The notes under the pieces were generated by a model, which searched no databases, was not told the DNA's origin, and was given only the letters and a program-made list of their open reading frames with translations. 64,000 bases of DNA from DTKD01 sp964494345. Its GTDB lineage: Bacteria > Armatimonadota > UBA5829. This document shows positions 25,228-32,876 of this stretch, piece by piece. Within the stretch, counting starts at the first letter, position 1; every line of letters begins with the position of its first letter. The stretch spans positions 62,001-126,000 of the forward strand of contig CAZBSI010000004.1 of assembly GCA_964494345.1 (NCBI GenBank), written 5' to 3'. A program made the position numbers and the translations under genes.

Positions 25228-25269
25228 GGCCATCAACCGTCAGCTATCGTGGGCCGGCGGTTGATGGCC
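25228..25269. promoter_or_regulatory. Strong stem-loop between flgE and flbD
   Basis: A perfect 12-bp stem (25228-25239 with 25258-25269) with an 18-base loop. It lies between the flgE stop (25280) and the flbD start (25203), without a U-tract. It may protect or process the mRNA, lowering the downstream genes relative to the very abundant hook protein. Confidence 0.6.
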
Positions 25270-25279
25270 GAGAACGTTC

Positions 25280-26548
25280 TTACTGCTTCATCTGCACCAG
25301 TTCCTGGAGGATGTGGTCAGACGTCGTAATGATCCGCGAGTTGGCCTGGAAGCCGCGCTGAGCTATGATCATATTCGCGAACTCCTGCGCCAGATCGACG
25401 TTGCTGGCCTCCAAAAACCCAGAAGAGACCAGCCCTCGCCCACCGGCTCCCGCCTCGCCTATCCTGGCATTGCCGGAGTTCGGCGATTCGCTGAGCACGT
25501 TGTTTCCCAGACGACTCAAACCGGCCGGGTTGGTGAAGACTGCGATCGCGATCTTGCCCAACGGGCGGCTGGAAGAGTTGCTGAATCTGCCGGTGATTGT
25601 GCCATCCTGGCCGATGCTGTACGATTCCAGCGTGCCCAACGGGAGGCCGTCGTTATCGCCGCCAGGCGAGACAGATGACCTGCCATCGATGGTGCCAATG
25701 CAGCTCAGGCCACTGGTGTCGATCTTGATATTGAGCGGCTGAGCAGACCCGTTGGGAACAGCAAACTCCAAAGAGATGTCGATGCTGCCGGTTTTAGAGG
25801 CGCCATTGGCCCCGAAGCTAATCGAGCCGCTCTTGACGACTCCGTTTGCGTCCGGGCAGGTGATAGAGTAATCCCATATCGATTCGCCGGTGACTGCGTC
25901 GTTAGCAGCCCGGGTGAAAACCATGTCGACGTTGTGTACAGAACCGAGGGAGTCGTAGATTGGACTTTGGATCTGCTCTGTCGAACCGACCGGTGAACCG
26001 AGGTTCAGGTTACCGGCGACGTTGAAGCGACTGGTGGCGCGAGCGTTTGAAAGCAGGCCAATGGGAATGCTGATCCCGGAATTGCCGTTTACCTCTGCCG
26101 CGGTGTTCACAGCGCCAGTCAGCAAGTCAGCCGACCAACCCATCACTTTCATACCCGATGATGAAGAGACGAGGTTGTTTTGAGCGTCGAGGGCAAATGA
26201 TCCATCCCTGCTGTAGACTCTCTTGGATCCGTCGGAGAGCACAAAGTACCCTGCCCCGTTGATCATCAAGTCGGTATCGCTGCCGGTGGCTTGCGGCGAA
26301 CCGCCGGACATATTGGAGTCGATGGAGCCAACGGTTACGCCGAGACCGATCTGCTTCGGGTTTACACCGCCCAGGCCCGCCGCCGGCCCGGAGCCACCGG
26401 ACAGAGTCTGCGAGAGCGCCTCTTTGAATGTGACGCGATTTGATTTGTATGCTACCGTGTTGACGTTAGCGATATTGTTTCCGATGATATCGAGGCTGGA
26501 TTTAAATGCGTTCAGCCCCGCGATTCCACTATACATTGCCTGTATCAT
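25280..26548 (-). CDS. flgE: Flagellar hook protein FlgE
   Basis: A 422-residue hook protein. N-terminal SGIAGLNAFKSSLDIIGNNIANVNT and C-terminal VDLAQEFANMIIAQRGFQANSRIITTSDHILQE coiled-coil parts form the D0 core. The body has DLMINGAGYFVL and DGSFALD (D1) and a FlgE-D2 region. About 120 FlgE copies make the universal joint. GGAGG lies 11 bases before the ATG. Size is within the normal range. Confidence 0.95.
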   Translation of the reverse strand: MIQAMYSGIAGLNAFKSSLDIIGNNIANVNTVAYKSNRVTFKEALSQTLSGGSGPAAGLGGVNPKQIGLGVTVGSIDSNMSGGSPQATGSDTDLMINGAGYFVLSDGSKRVYSRDGSFALDAQNNLVSSSSGMKVMGWSADLLTGAVNTAAEVNGNSGISIPIGLLSNARATSRFNVAGNLNLGSPVGSTEQIQSPIYDSLGSVHNVDMVFTRAANDAVTGESIWDYSITCPDANGVVKSGSISFGANGASKTGSIDISLEFAVPNGSAQPLNIKIDTSGLSCIGTIDGRSSVSPGGDNDGLPLGTLESYSIGQDGTITGRFSNSSSRPLGKIAIAVFTNPAGLSRLGNNVLSESPNSGNARIGEAGAGGRGLVSSGFLEASNVDLAQEFANMIIAQRGFQANSRIITTSDHILQELVQMKQ

Positions 26549-26573
26549 TTACTATATGACCTCCGTGATATTT

Positions 26574-26624
26574 GGCCGCCTCAATCATTCAGCGGCCTCG
26601 CACTTCCTCAACGAGGTCCAGTGC
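26574..26624. promoter_or_regulatory. Two adjacent hairpins upstream of flgE
   Basis: One hairpin pairs 26574-26579 with 26592-26597 (GGCCGC/GCGGCC). The second pairs 26600-26604 with 26620-26624 and has an inner CCTC/GAGG pair. Both lie in the leader between the preceding flagellar gene and flgE and may separate or stabilise mRNA segments. Confidence 0.45.
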
Positions 26625-26630
26625 GCGTGT

Positions 26631-27011
26631 TTAGATGATGATGGCGCTGTCGATGTTGGTGAAGACACCATCCTTTGCGCTGGCTGCGTCCACAGCGGTG
26701 ATAACCACCCGGTTTTTTGCGCTAACCAGCAGGGCGAGATCGTCCATCAACACCAACGACTTATCCGCGCCCTTTCCGCCGATGCGGTCAACAGCGGTTT
26801 CCAGTCGGGCCTGCTCGCTTTCAGATAGCGAGACATTTCGTTCCGCCAGCCTCTGAACAGCATGCGCCGACAATTTGACAGAACTCTGCTTCCGGACTTC
26901 GGCTTGCAGCGCTCCTGCAAAATCCCCTTGTGGGGCAGATTTCGGCCGAAGCGGCTGCGTTTGTTGTGCGCCAAGCCCAGTTATGCGATCGTTCAAATTG
27001 ACTGGAGCCAA
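26631..27011 (-). CDS. Flagellar operon protein (TIGR02530 family)
   Basis: A 126-residue protein of the conserved flagellar family found before flgE in Gram-positive-type operons. Typical parts are VKLSAHAVQRLAERNVSLSE, LETAVDRIGGKGADKSLVLMDDLALLVSAKNRVVITA. The start is a TTG with GGAG about 10 bases upstream; an ATG closer to the Shine-Dalgarno site belongs to a different frame. The role is unknown, but its place between flgD and flgE suggests hook assembly. Confidence 0.88.
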   Translation of the reverse strand: MAPVNLNDRITGLGAQQTQPLRPKSAPQGDFAGALQAEVRKQSSVKLSAHAVQRLAERNVSLSESEQARLETAVDRIGGKGADKSLVLMDDLALLVSAKNRVVITAVDAASAKDGVFTNIDSAIII

Positions 27012-27135
27012 CTTTTATCATCTCCTTTCCGGTCCGGTTCGCTAATCAGCAATTTCCGTGCCCGGTTGTGACACGAAGCAATTGGGGGCGGCTGCCTCCA
27101 ATTATCCGTCACCGCTGAGGCACAATTCCCCAGCA

Positions 27136-27543
27136 TTAGTAAACAGTCACCACATTCGACAGGAGAACTTTCTGGTCTCCGATATTGAGAATCGGCGAAC
27201 CGTATTCAAAGGTCACCTTGTCGACCTTGCCGGTGAGTGGTTGGTCGTAAGCAGGGTCGGCATAGTCGATGGTTCTGCCGATCAGGGCAAATGCCTGTGA
27301 CGCAACGCTGCTTTTTGACAGGCCTTCGAAACCTATGTTAAGGCTCTGCATCTGCTCGAGTGATGAGAACTGAGCAAGCTGGGAGATAAACTCCTTGTCC
27401 TCCATAGGGTTCATCGGGTCCTGATATCTGAGCTGCGTTACAAGCAGTTTCAGAAAGGCATCTTTGTCCAACGACTTTGATGCGACCCCTGCCGCGTTCG
27501 AAAGCGAAGCAGAAGTCGAGTTTGTCACTGCGTTAACTGGCAA
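27136..27543 (-). CDS. flgD: Flagellar hook capping protein FlgD (short form)
   Basis: A 135-residue FlgD. The N-terminal part with LDKDAFLKLLVTQLRYQDPMNPMEDKEFISQLAQFSSLEQ is conserved. The C-terminal half is short (IGRTIDYADP, VDKVTFEYGSPILNIGDQKVLLSNVVTVY) and lacks the full FnIII/Tudor domains of the 220-residue enteric form. Firmicutes also use a short FlgD. It caps the growing hook. It is 16 bases downstream of fliK. Confidence 0.93.
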   Translation of the reverse strand: MPVNAVTNSTSASLSNAAGVASKSLDKDAFLKLLVTQLRYQDPMNPMEDKEFISQLAQFSSLEQMQSLNIGFEGLSKSSVASQAFALIGRTIDYADPAYDQPLTGKVDKVTFEYGSPILNIGDQKVLLSNVVTVY

Positions 27544-27559
27544 CTAATAGTCACCTCCT

Positions 27560-28960
27560 TTAAGCGAGCCAACTGTGCGCTGATTGGCGCATAGAGGCCA
27601 ACGCATTGCGTATTGCGGCATCGGATCCTACTTGCATCCCTGCTGTGCCACGAGAAGACAGGTCATTGTGACGCGGCCGCTGTGCGTGCGGTTGTGCGTC
27701 CTGGCGACGGGATTGATCCGCGAATGAACCAAATCCAGCCGCTACTGAGACTGATACCGAATCCATTCGCACCCCGGCCTGTGCCAGAGAATCGATGAGA
27801 AGCGGCAAATGCGCCTCCAGAAGACCCTGCACGCGCTGGCTAGTCGCCTCAATGTGAGTTGTCAAACCGTCGGAGTTGCGCTGCACCCGAAGTTGAAGTG
27901 AGCCTAAATCCGGCGGATTCAACCTGACCAGCAGGTTGCTGCCGCCGTCAACGTGCTGCAGTTTGATCTGTTGGACCACCTGCTGGATCACCCGAACATG
28001 CATATCCGAACTGTTCGTCGAATCCGCCATCGGCCGCTGTGCACCTGTTACAGGGCGCGCCTCGGCCTGCAGGCTCATCGCCATCGCATGTCCGTCGGAT
28101 TGCTGAACATCAGCCGCATCGGGCATGCGATTGGCCGGCGGCATCTCCGCAGAGACCAGTTTCTCTCGAAGTGCGAAATGCTCCACTTCGCTTGCGACCA
28201 TCCGAGGGGTTGCCGCCCGTTGGTCACCGGCAATCGACTGAGCAATCGGTTCATTGACAGAAGGCTGCGATATGGCAGCCCGCTTGCCAACCGGAGCCTC
28301 CGGCGTGATTACCGAAGTCTGCGGCTGAACCGACGGCGGGTTGTCATCAGATGCCTCGACTCGGCTGTTGATCACGGGACTTTCCTGCTGCCCAGGCTGC
28401 ACGGCCGGGTTTAAGACCGGCTCAAGAGTCGAGGTCAGTTGCTCCGCCACCTGTGTCGTCATTTGAACCTGCTGCGGCGCAGCTTGCACAGGCGCCTGAA
28501 CTGAGGCGGCATCGGTTGATTCAACTAGTGAATCGAAAGTCGAAGTCACAATATTCGTCGAAACCGAAGATAATGGCGCCTCGAATCGATCGAACGCTGC
28601 CGGCGTCGATTGTTCAGTAGATTTAATCGCGTCGATGACAACCTGAGCTTCAGACCCCTGTTCATTCTGCGTCAGCTCAAAAGGAGCCGCGAGCGTCGCT
28701 TGAGGATTCAACGGCTGTGGCACCGCCATTGCGATAAGAATCGGCTCTTGACCTGATGTTTTTTGATCGGAGAGCTCTTCTTTTGCGGCTGGAAGCACGG
28801 CATCGTCGACGGTCTCTTGCTGCTCGGCCACACTGCCCATTAGCAAAGTCAAGGCGTCGGCGAAGGCCGATTGGCCCGGCATCGCTTTGGCGTCAGCGGT
28901 CGGGTCGGTGTTTGAGCCGATGACCGGTAGGGCCGCAGGATCATAGATTGCGTCTATCAT
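27560..28960 (-). CDS. fliK: Flagellar hook-length control protein FliK
   Basis: A 466-residue protein. About 330 residues of low-complexity, Gln/Pro/Ala-rich sequence form the ruler part. The C-terminal domain (about 335-430) has the Flg_hook pattern, LLVRLNPPDLGSLQLRVQ and VQGLLEAHLPLLIDSLAQAGV. FliK measures hook length and triggers the FlhB switch. GGAGG precedes the ATG. A leader of 130 bases with repeats lies upstream. Confidence 0.88.
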   Translation of the reverse strand: MIDAIYDPAALPVIGSNTDPTADAKAMPGQSAFADALTLLMGSVAEQQETVDDAVLPAAKEELSDQKTSGQEPILIAMAVPQPLNPQATLAAPFELTQNEQGSEAQVVIDAIKSTEQSTPAAFDRFEAPLSSVSTNIVTSTFDSLVESTDAASVQAPVQAAPQQVQMTTQVAEQLTSTLEPVLNPAVQPGQQESPVINSRVEASDDNPPSVQPQTSVITPEAPVGKRAAISQPSVNEPIAQSIAGDQRAATPRMVASEVEHFALREKLVSAEMPPANRMPDAADVQQSDGHAMAMSLQAEARPVTGAQRPMADSTNSSDMHVRVIQQVVQQIKLQHVDGGSNLLVRLNPPDLGSLQLRVQRNSDGLTTHIEATSQRVQGLLEAHLPLLIDSLAQAGVRMDSVSVSVAAGFGSFADQSRRQDAQPHAQRPRHNDLSSRGTAGMQVGSDAAIRNALASMRQSAHSWLA

Positions 28961-29004
28961 TTTTTCACCTCCTTTCTACAATGAGATAGAAAAGTCTGGT
29001 TATG

Positions 29005-29031
29005 GGGTGGCGATTCGAAAGATCGCCACCC
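29005..29031. repeat. GGGTGGCGAT...ATCGCCACCC hairpin (dispersed repeat family C)
   Basis: A perfect 10-bp stem with a 7-base loop in the leader of fliK. A second, imperfect copy (GATTCGGAGATCGCCGCCC) follows at about 29048-29068. Related GATTGGAAGATGGCCAC and GATTCGGAGATCGCTGC strings occur in the 62-kb array, and GGGGATTGCCACC in the 44-kb array. Confidence 0.65.
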
Positions 29032-29090
29032 ATCACACTCTTTGTCGATTCGGAGATCGCCGCCCATCGTCTATCGTAAGTTGTAGCCGG

Positions 29091-29675
29091 CTAGTATTTA
29101 TCTGCGTATGAAAGCACCCTGGCCACGTAGTTTTGCGTTTCACGGTAGGGCGGGACGCCGTTATATTTGGCGACGCTGCCTGGCCCGGCGTTGTATGCGG
29201 CGAGGGCGAGGTTTACGTCACCGTATCTATCGAGCTGCTGTTTAAGATAGCGCGTGCCGCCGTCGATGTTTTGTGCGGCGTCGAATGGATTAGAGACACC
29301 TAAAGCTCGCGCGGTTCCCGGCATAAGCTGCATCAAACCCTGTGCTCCTGCCGCTGAGCTGGCGTTGGGATTGAAGCCGCTTTCGGCTTGTATCACTCCT
29401 TTAATAAGAGATGCGTCGACGTTGTATTTGCTTGCAGCTTCGTTTATCAATTCGTCATAGGTATTGTTGGATGCGGCAGAGTCGCCGTTTGCCTGAAGTT
29501 GTGCAGCCTGCATCAGGTATTCAGGAAAAAACGGCTGCACAGAGACGCTTCGTGCACTGGCAGGCCCGGCCGTAGAATGCGGCGCTACGTCTACCACACC
29601 GCCCGCACCCTGGCTCCTAAAATTGGATTTAATCTCGGCTATTCTGGCTAATACTGAGGATAAGCCTTCCAGCAT
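29091..29675 (-). CDS. Lytic transglycosylase (SLT domain) in the flagellar operon
   Basis: A 194-residue protein; the C-terminal SLT domain (about 73-190) has the catalytic Glu98 in QAESGFNP, then GAQGLMQLMPGTARALGV and ALAAYNAGPGSV. It cuts peptidoglycan, here most likely to let the rod pass. There is no signal peptide; the first 60 residues resemble a flagellar export segment, so it may leave through the flagellar export system as FlgJ does. No FlgJ gene is present, and this may replace it. The ATG overlaps the fliJ stop (TGATG). Confidence 0.88.
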   Translation of the reverse strand: MLEGLSSVLARIAEIKSNFRSQGAGGVVDVAPHSTAGPASARSVSVQPFFPEYLMQAAQLQANGDSAASNNTYDELINEAASKYNVDASLIKGVIQAESGFNPNASSAAGAQGLMQLMPGTARALGVSNPFDAAQNIDGGTRYLKQQLDRYGDVNLALAAYNAGPGSVAKYNGVPPYRETQNYVARVLSYADKY

Positions 29676-30121
29676 CACGCCCTCCTCGCATACGCCAACG
29701 ACGCGATGTCATCGAGGGCGTTTTGCTCAGCTCGTGTTTGTTCAATAATATATTCGTGCTCCTGACGGTCGCGCAGTGTCTCGATAACTTTTCGCTGCTT
29801 CATCGCCTCGGCCACCTCCGCGCGCTTTTCGTCGATGCGTCTGCGCACTGCTTCAATCGTAAGCATCTGCACCTTAATGTCGTCACGCAGCGCCTTGGCC
29901 CAGCGGTCACATATCTCGAAAGCCTCAGCAGTCGTGTGAGAATCCGCGCTGAGCGCATCGAAACGCTGCCAGGCCTGCTCAAGTCGAATCTTCAATTCTC
30001 CCAGGCGTTCCATCTCGACCAATTCCTCATAAAGCAGCTTTCCAAGCTCGGCCTGGAGCACTTCCTCTGTGGATTTGCGCTGATCAAGAAGCGTCTGGAG
30101 CCTGAACCGAAACTTCTTCAC
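29675..30121 (-). CDS. fliJ: Flagellar export chaperone FliJ
   Basis: A 148-residue coiled-coil protein beginning VKKFRFRLQTLLDQRKSTEE, the normal FliJ start. It is helical throughout, with the family-typical spacing of Arg and Glu. FliJ couples the FliI ATPase to the export gate. The frame is open into fliI, but the GTG at 30121 gives the expected N-terminus. The Shine-Dalgarno site is weak, so translation is probably coupled to fliI, which ends 37 bases inside. Confidence 0.82.
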   Translation of the reverse strand: MKKFRFRLQTLLDQRKSTEEVLQAELGKLLYEELVEMERLGELKIRLEQAWQRFDALSADSHTTAEAFEICDRWAKALRDDIKVQMLTIEAVRRRIDEKRAEVAEAMKQRKVIETLRDRQEHEYIIEQTRAEQNALDDIASLAYARRA

Positions 30122-31448
30122 TTTCTCTGAACATCTCCTCGAGGCTGCCGCCTGCCCCGTCAAAATCCGATTGTTCGTCTACCTGTTGCCGCAAAAATGC
30201 GTTGGCGGTGTCGATTTTGCTTATCGCGTAATCAATTTTAGGGTTGCTGCCCGCCGCGTATGCGCCGATATTGATAAGGTCTTCGGCATCCTTATATGTG
30301 GACAACACGTCACGAAGCTGACCCGCGCGGTCGCGTTGTTGTCGGCTGGTGATCTCCGGCATCAACCTGCTGACGCTGGAGAGCACGTCGATAGCAGGAT
30401 AGTGGTTTTTAGCCGCCAGATTACGACTGAGCACAATGTGCCCGTCTAATATCCCTCGAACCGTGTCCGCGACAGGCTCGTTCATATCGTCGCCTTCGAC
30501 GAGGACCGTATAGAGGCCAGTGATCGATCCTTTGGCGCTGGTGCCGGATCGCTCCAGCAGGGATGGCAGGACGGCAAAGACCGATGGCGTGTAACCTCGT
30601 GTGGTGGGCGGTTCTCCGGAGGCCAGGCCGATCTCGCGCTGGGCCCAGGCGACGCGGGTGACGGAGTCCATCATCAATAGCACATCCAGCCCCATATCGC
30701 GGAAATATTCGGCGATGCAAGTTCCGACCTGGGCGGCTCGAAGCCTGGCAACCGGCACAGTATCCGAAGTCGCCACTACGACCACCGACCGTTGGAGACC
30801 TTCCTCGCCGAGGTCCTTTTCTATAAAATCTCTGACTTCACGACCGCGTTCGCCGACAAGCGTGATCACGTTGACGTCGGCCGCCGTGTTGCGAGCCATC
30901 ATTCCCAATAGCGTGCTCTTGCCGACTCCGCTGCCGGCAAAAATACCCATCCTCTGCCCTCGGCCTACCGTGAGGATCCCATCAATAGCCCTCACACCGA
31001 GAGAGAGCGGCTCGGATATGCGTCGGCGGTTCAGCGGATGCGGAGGATCTGCGGAGACTTGCCTTTGATGTTCGCATACCAGCGGGCCGTTATTGTCGAT
31101 CGGCCTCCCTAAACCATCAAGGACTCGACCTAACAACGACCGTCCTACCGGCACTTTTAGTTGGGAACCCGTGGCCACAACGCGACAATCGGGCCGGATG
31201 TTTTGGACGTTGCCGAACGGCATCAGCAGAGTGCGGTTCTCCTTGAAACCGACGACTTCGGCTTCGACATTTGGCTCGTTGCGACCGCACTCAATGATGC
31301 ATATCTCACCGACGCTGCAAGCAGGCCCGTGAGATTCCACCAACACCCCGATGACTTGTGAGACACGGCCGTTAATCCGGCACGTGTCCGTCCGCCTGAT
31401 CGTCTCTTTGTATTTCAACAGATCCAGTGTCTGGTTCGCCGAACTCAT
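30084..31448 (-). CDS. fliI: Flagellum-specific ATPase FliI
   Basis: A 454-residue F1-beta-like ATPase. Walker A GSGVGKST is near 168-175, Walker B VLLMMDSVTR near 253-262, with GERGREVRDF after strand 4 and the type-III-specific GEPPTTRGYTPSVFA. The N-terminus (LLKYKETIRRTD) matches FliI. It powers the release of substrates from chaperones. It overlaps fliH by 77 bases, which is long but common for this pair. Confidence 0.95.
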   Translation of the reverse strand: MSSANQTLDLLKYKETIRRTDTCRINGRVSQVIGVLVESHGPACSVGEICIIECGRNEPNVEAEVVGFKENRTLLMPFGNVQNIRPDCRVVATGSQLKVPVGRSLLGRVLDGLGRPIDNNGPLVCEHQRQVSADPPHPLNRRRISEPLSLGVRAIDGILTVGRGQRMGIFAGSGVGKSTLLGMMARNTAADVNVITLVGERGREVRDFIEKDLGEEGLQRSVVVVATSDTVPVARLRAAQVGTCIAEYFRDMGLDVLLMMDSVTRVAWAQREIGLASGEPPTTRGYTPSVFAVLPSLLERSGTSAKGSITGLYTVLVEGDDMNEPVADTVRGILDGHIVLSRNLAAKNHYPAIDVLSSVSRLMPEITSRQQRDRAGQLRDVLSTYKDAEDLINIGAYAAGSNPKIDYAISKIDTANAFLRQQVDEQSDFDGAGGSLEEMFRESEEVSVQAPDAS

Positions 31449-32112
31449 TGTTAAACGCGTCCATCAACTTTCTGCGTATTTGCTCTATTTGTGTCTCCAG
31501 TCGCGCATCGAAATCTCCGGACGGGGATTCGACCACGCACCCTCCGGCAGTTATGCGTCTGTCCTCTATGACATTCAGTTCGCGCAGACTCTCGGCAGTG
31601 CTCAAAAGCTCGTCCCGCATCGCGCGCAGATGCTCCACCTCAGATGGATTGGCCCGCACATTGACCTCACCCCGGTGTTTAAGCCGCCTCAGGCACATTT
31701 TCAGCACCCGGGCGATTATGCGCGGGTCGGTTCGAACCTCATGTCTGATTATCTTCTCGGCCACATCGACACAAAGCATTAGCGCTTGTTCTTCAATTTC
31801 GTGGACGAGGTTCGATCTTTCGACGTTTTGATTTTCGATTGCCTGCAGCAGTTGCTCGATCAGATTTTCAGCCTTTTGAGCGGCGTCTTTGGCGCCTGCC
31901 TCAAAGCCGTCAGAATAAGCGGCGTCGTGCACCGACTGGGCCTCAGAGTGAGCAGTGCGAATTATGATTTCGCATTTTTGTTTTGCGACCGTAACAACAT
32001 CGGTTGCGTCGATCTTTTCTTCGTCACTCCGGCTTTCTTGACCGTCGTGTATGAGTAAAAAAGGTTGAGAATCGAACCATAGGGCGGGAGTCGATTTAAT
32101 GACTTTGTTCAT
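31372..32112 (-). CDS. fliH: Flagellar assembly protein FliH
   Basis: A 246-residue FliH, homologous to the stator of ATP synthases. A variable start is followed by an Ala/Glu-rich helix with AAYSDGFEAGAKDAAQKAE, then the conserved C-terminal domain (ALMLCVDVAEKIIRHEV, RIIARVLKMCLRRLKHRGEVNVRANPSEVEHL, GGCVVESPSGDFDARLETQIEQI). It binds FliI and anchors it at the C-ring through FliN. The start overlaps the fliG stop by 4 bases. Confidence 0.9.
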   Translation of the reverse strand: MNKVIKSTPALWFDSQPFLLIHDGQESRSDEEKIDATDVVTVAKQKCEIIIRTAHSEAQSVHDAAYSDGFEAGAKDAAQKAENLIEQLLQAIENQNVERSNLVHEIEEQALMLCVDVAEKIIRHEVRTDPRIIARVLKMCLRRLKHRGEVNVRANPSEVEHLRAMRDELLSTAESLRELNVIEDRRITAGGCVVESPSGDFDARLETQIEQIRRKLMDAFNNEFGEPDTGSVEIQRDDQADGHVPD

Positions 32113-32876
32113 CGTCTACCTCCGCCGATTTGAGCTTGATTAAGGGATTTTAGAACCCTGCCCTGAGCAGCTTCGATCTCACGAATTCGTACGTGCGCCG
32201 CTGAATGAAGCCCTTCGCGAATCAACTGAGCCGTCACAGCCGGCACGTTTCTGAGGACTGCATCTACCAGATCTTCCGCAGCGACTCGCAATGCGAGGCC
32301 CATATCTTCGATATCGACGTCGCCTAATAAAGACTTGATCTGATCGTCTGACAGTGCAGACAGATCGTCGAGAGAGCCTAGTTGGATCGAAGTTGAAGCA
32401 GGCTGTTCCAGACGCTGTCGCAGCAGGCCATCTACGGCGGCAACGGTTTCTGCGGAGGCCCTGGTCAAACCAGGCAGGCTTTTTACTACTTTATTTCTTG
32501 TCTGTTCGTCGATTCGAGCGAGAACCAGCGCCGCATATTTGGACGAAAGATGTGAGATCACGAGCGCGATAGTGTGTGGCCGCTCGTTGACTATATGTTG
32601 CGCGACCTCAGAAGGCAACCGCTTCTCCAGCCAGGCGAACGGCTGGGCTTCGGACTGCTTTATGCTCGTTACCGCTGTGGTCACCTCCTTCAGAACCTGG
32701 TCTCGCACGATCGATTTTACCGATCGCATGTTAGTGATTTGCGCACCAAGTATCTCTCGCTCCTTAGGGCTGAGGCGATCCAGCACAGCCTGTGATACCT
32801 CAGCATCCAGAGACATCAACAGCACCGACGCCTTTTGCAGGCCGTTTAGTTGGGTATCAGCGGATATCATCGTCAT
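32109..32876 (-). CDS. fliG: Flagellar motor switch protein FliG, short divergent form
   Basis: A 255-residue protein recognisable as FliG, but usual FliG is about 330-345 residues. Residues 11-75 fit the N-terminal FliF-binding domain (LNGLQKASVLLMSLD). Residues 80-155 are the middle domain, where the FliM-binding EHPQ motif reads ERPHT (98-102). The ARM-C part with the usual I-L-N-x-x-D-R motif is missing; the sequence goes directly to SALSDDQIKSLLGDVD and the C-terminal helices. Arg residues of the torque helix (in DDR and LREKF of E. coli FliG) appear as Gln and Val-Asp. It overlaps fliF by 4 bases. Confidence 0.85.
   Translation of the reverse strand: MTMISADTQLNGLQKASVLLMSLDAEVSQAVLDRLSPKEREILGAQITNMRSVKSIVRDQVLKEVTTAVTSIKQSEAQPFAWLEKRLPSEVAQHIVNERPHTIALVISHLSSKYAALVLARIDEQTRNKVVKSLPGLTRASAETVAAVDGLLRQRLEQPASTSIQLGSLDDLSALSDDQIKSLLGDVDIEDMGLALRVAAEDLVDAVLRNVPAVTAQLIREGLHSAAHVRIREIEAAQGRVLKSLNQAQIGGGRR

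Noticed and set aside
27012..27135. Possible extra gene between flgD and the TIGR02530-type gene
   Set aside because: The 124 bases hold only short frames without ribosome sites.
27953..28414. Plus-strand frame opposite fliK
   Set aside because: It lies in the low-complexity part of fliK and has only shadow-like composition.
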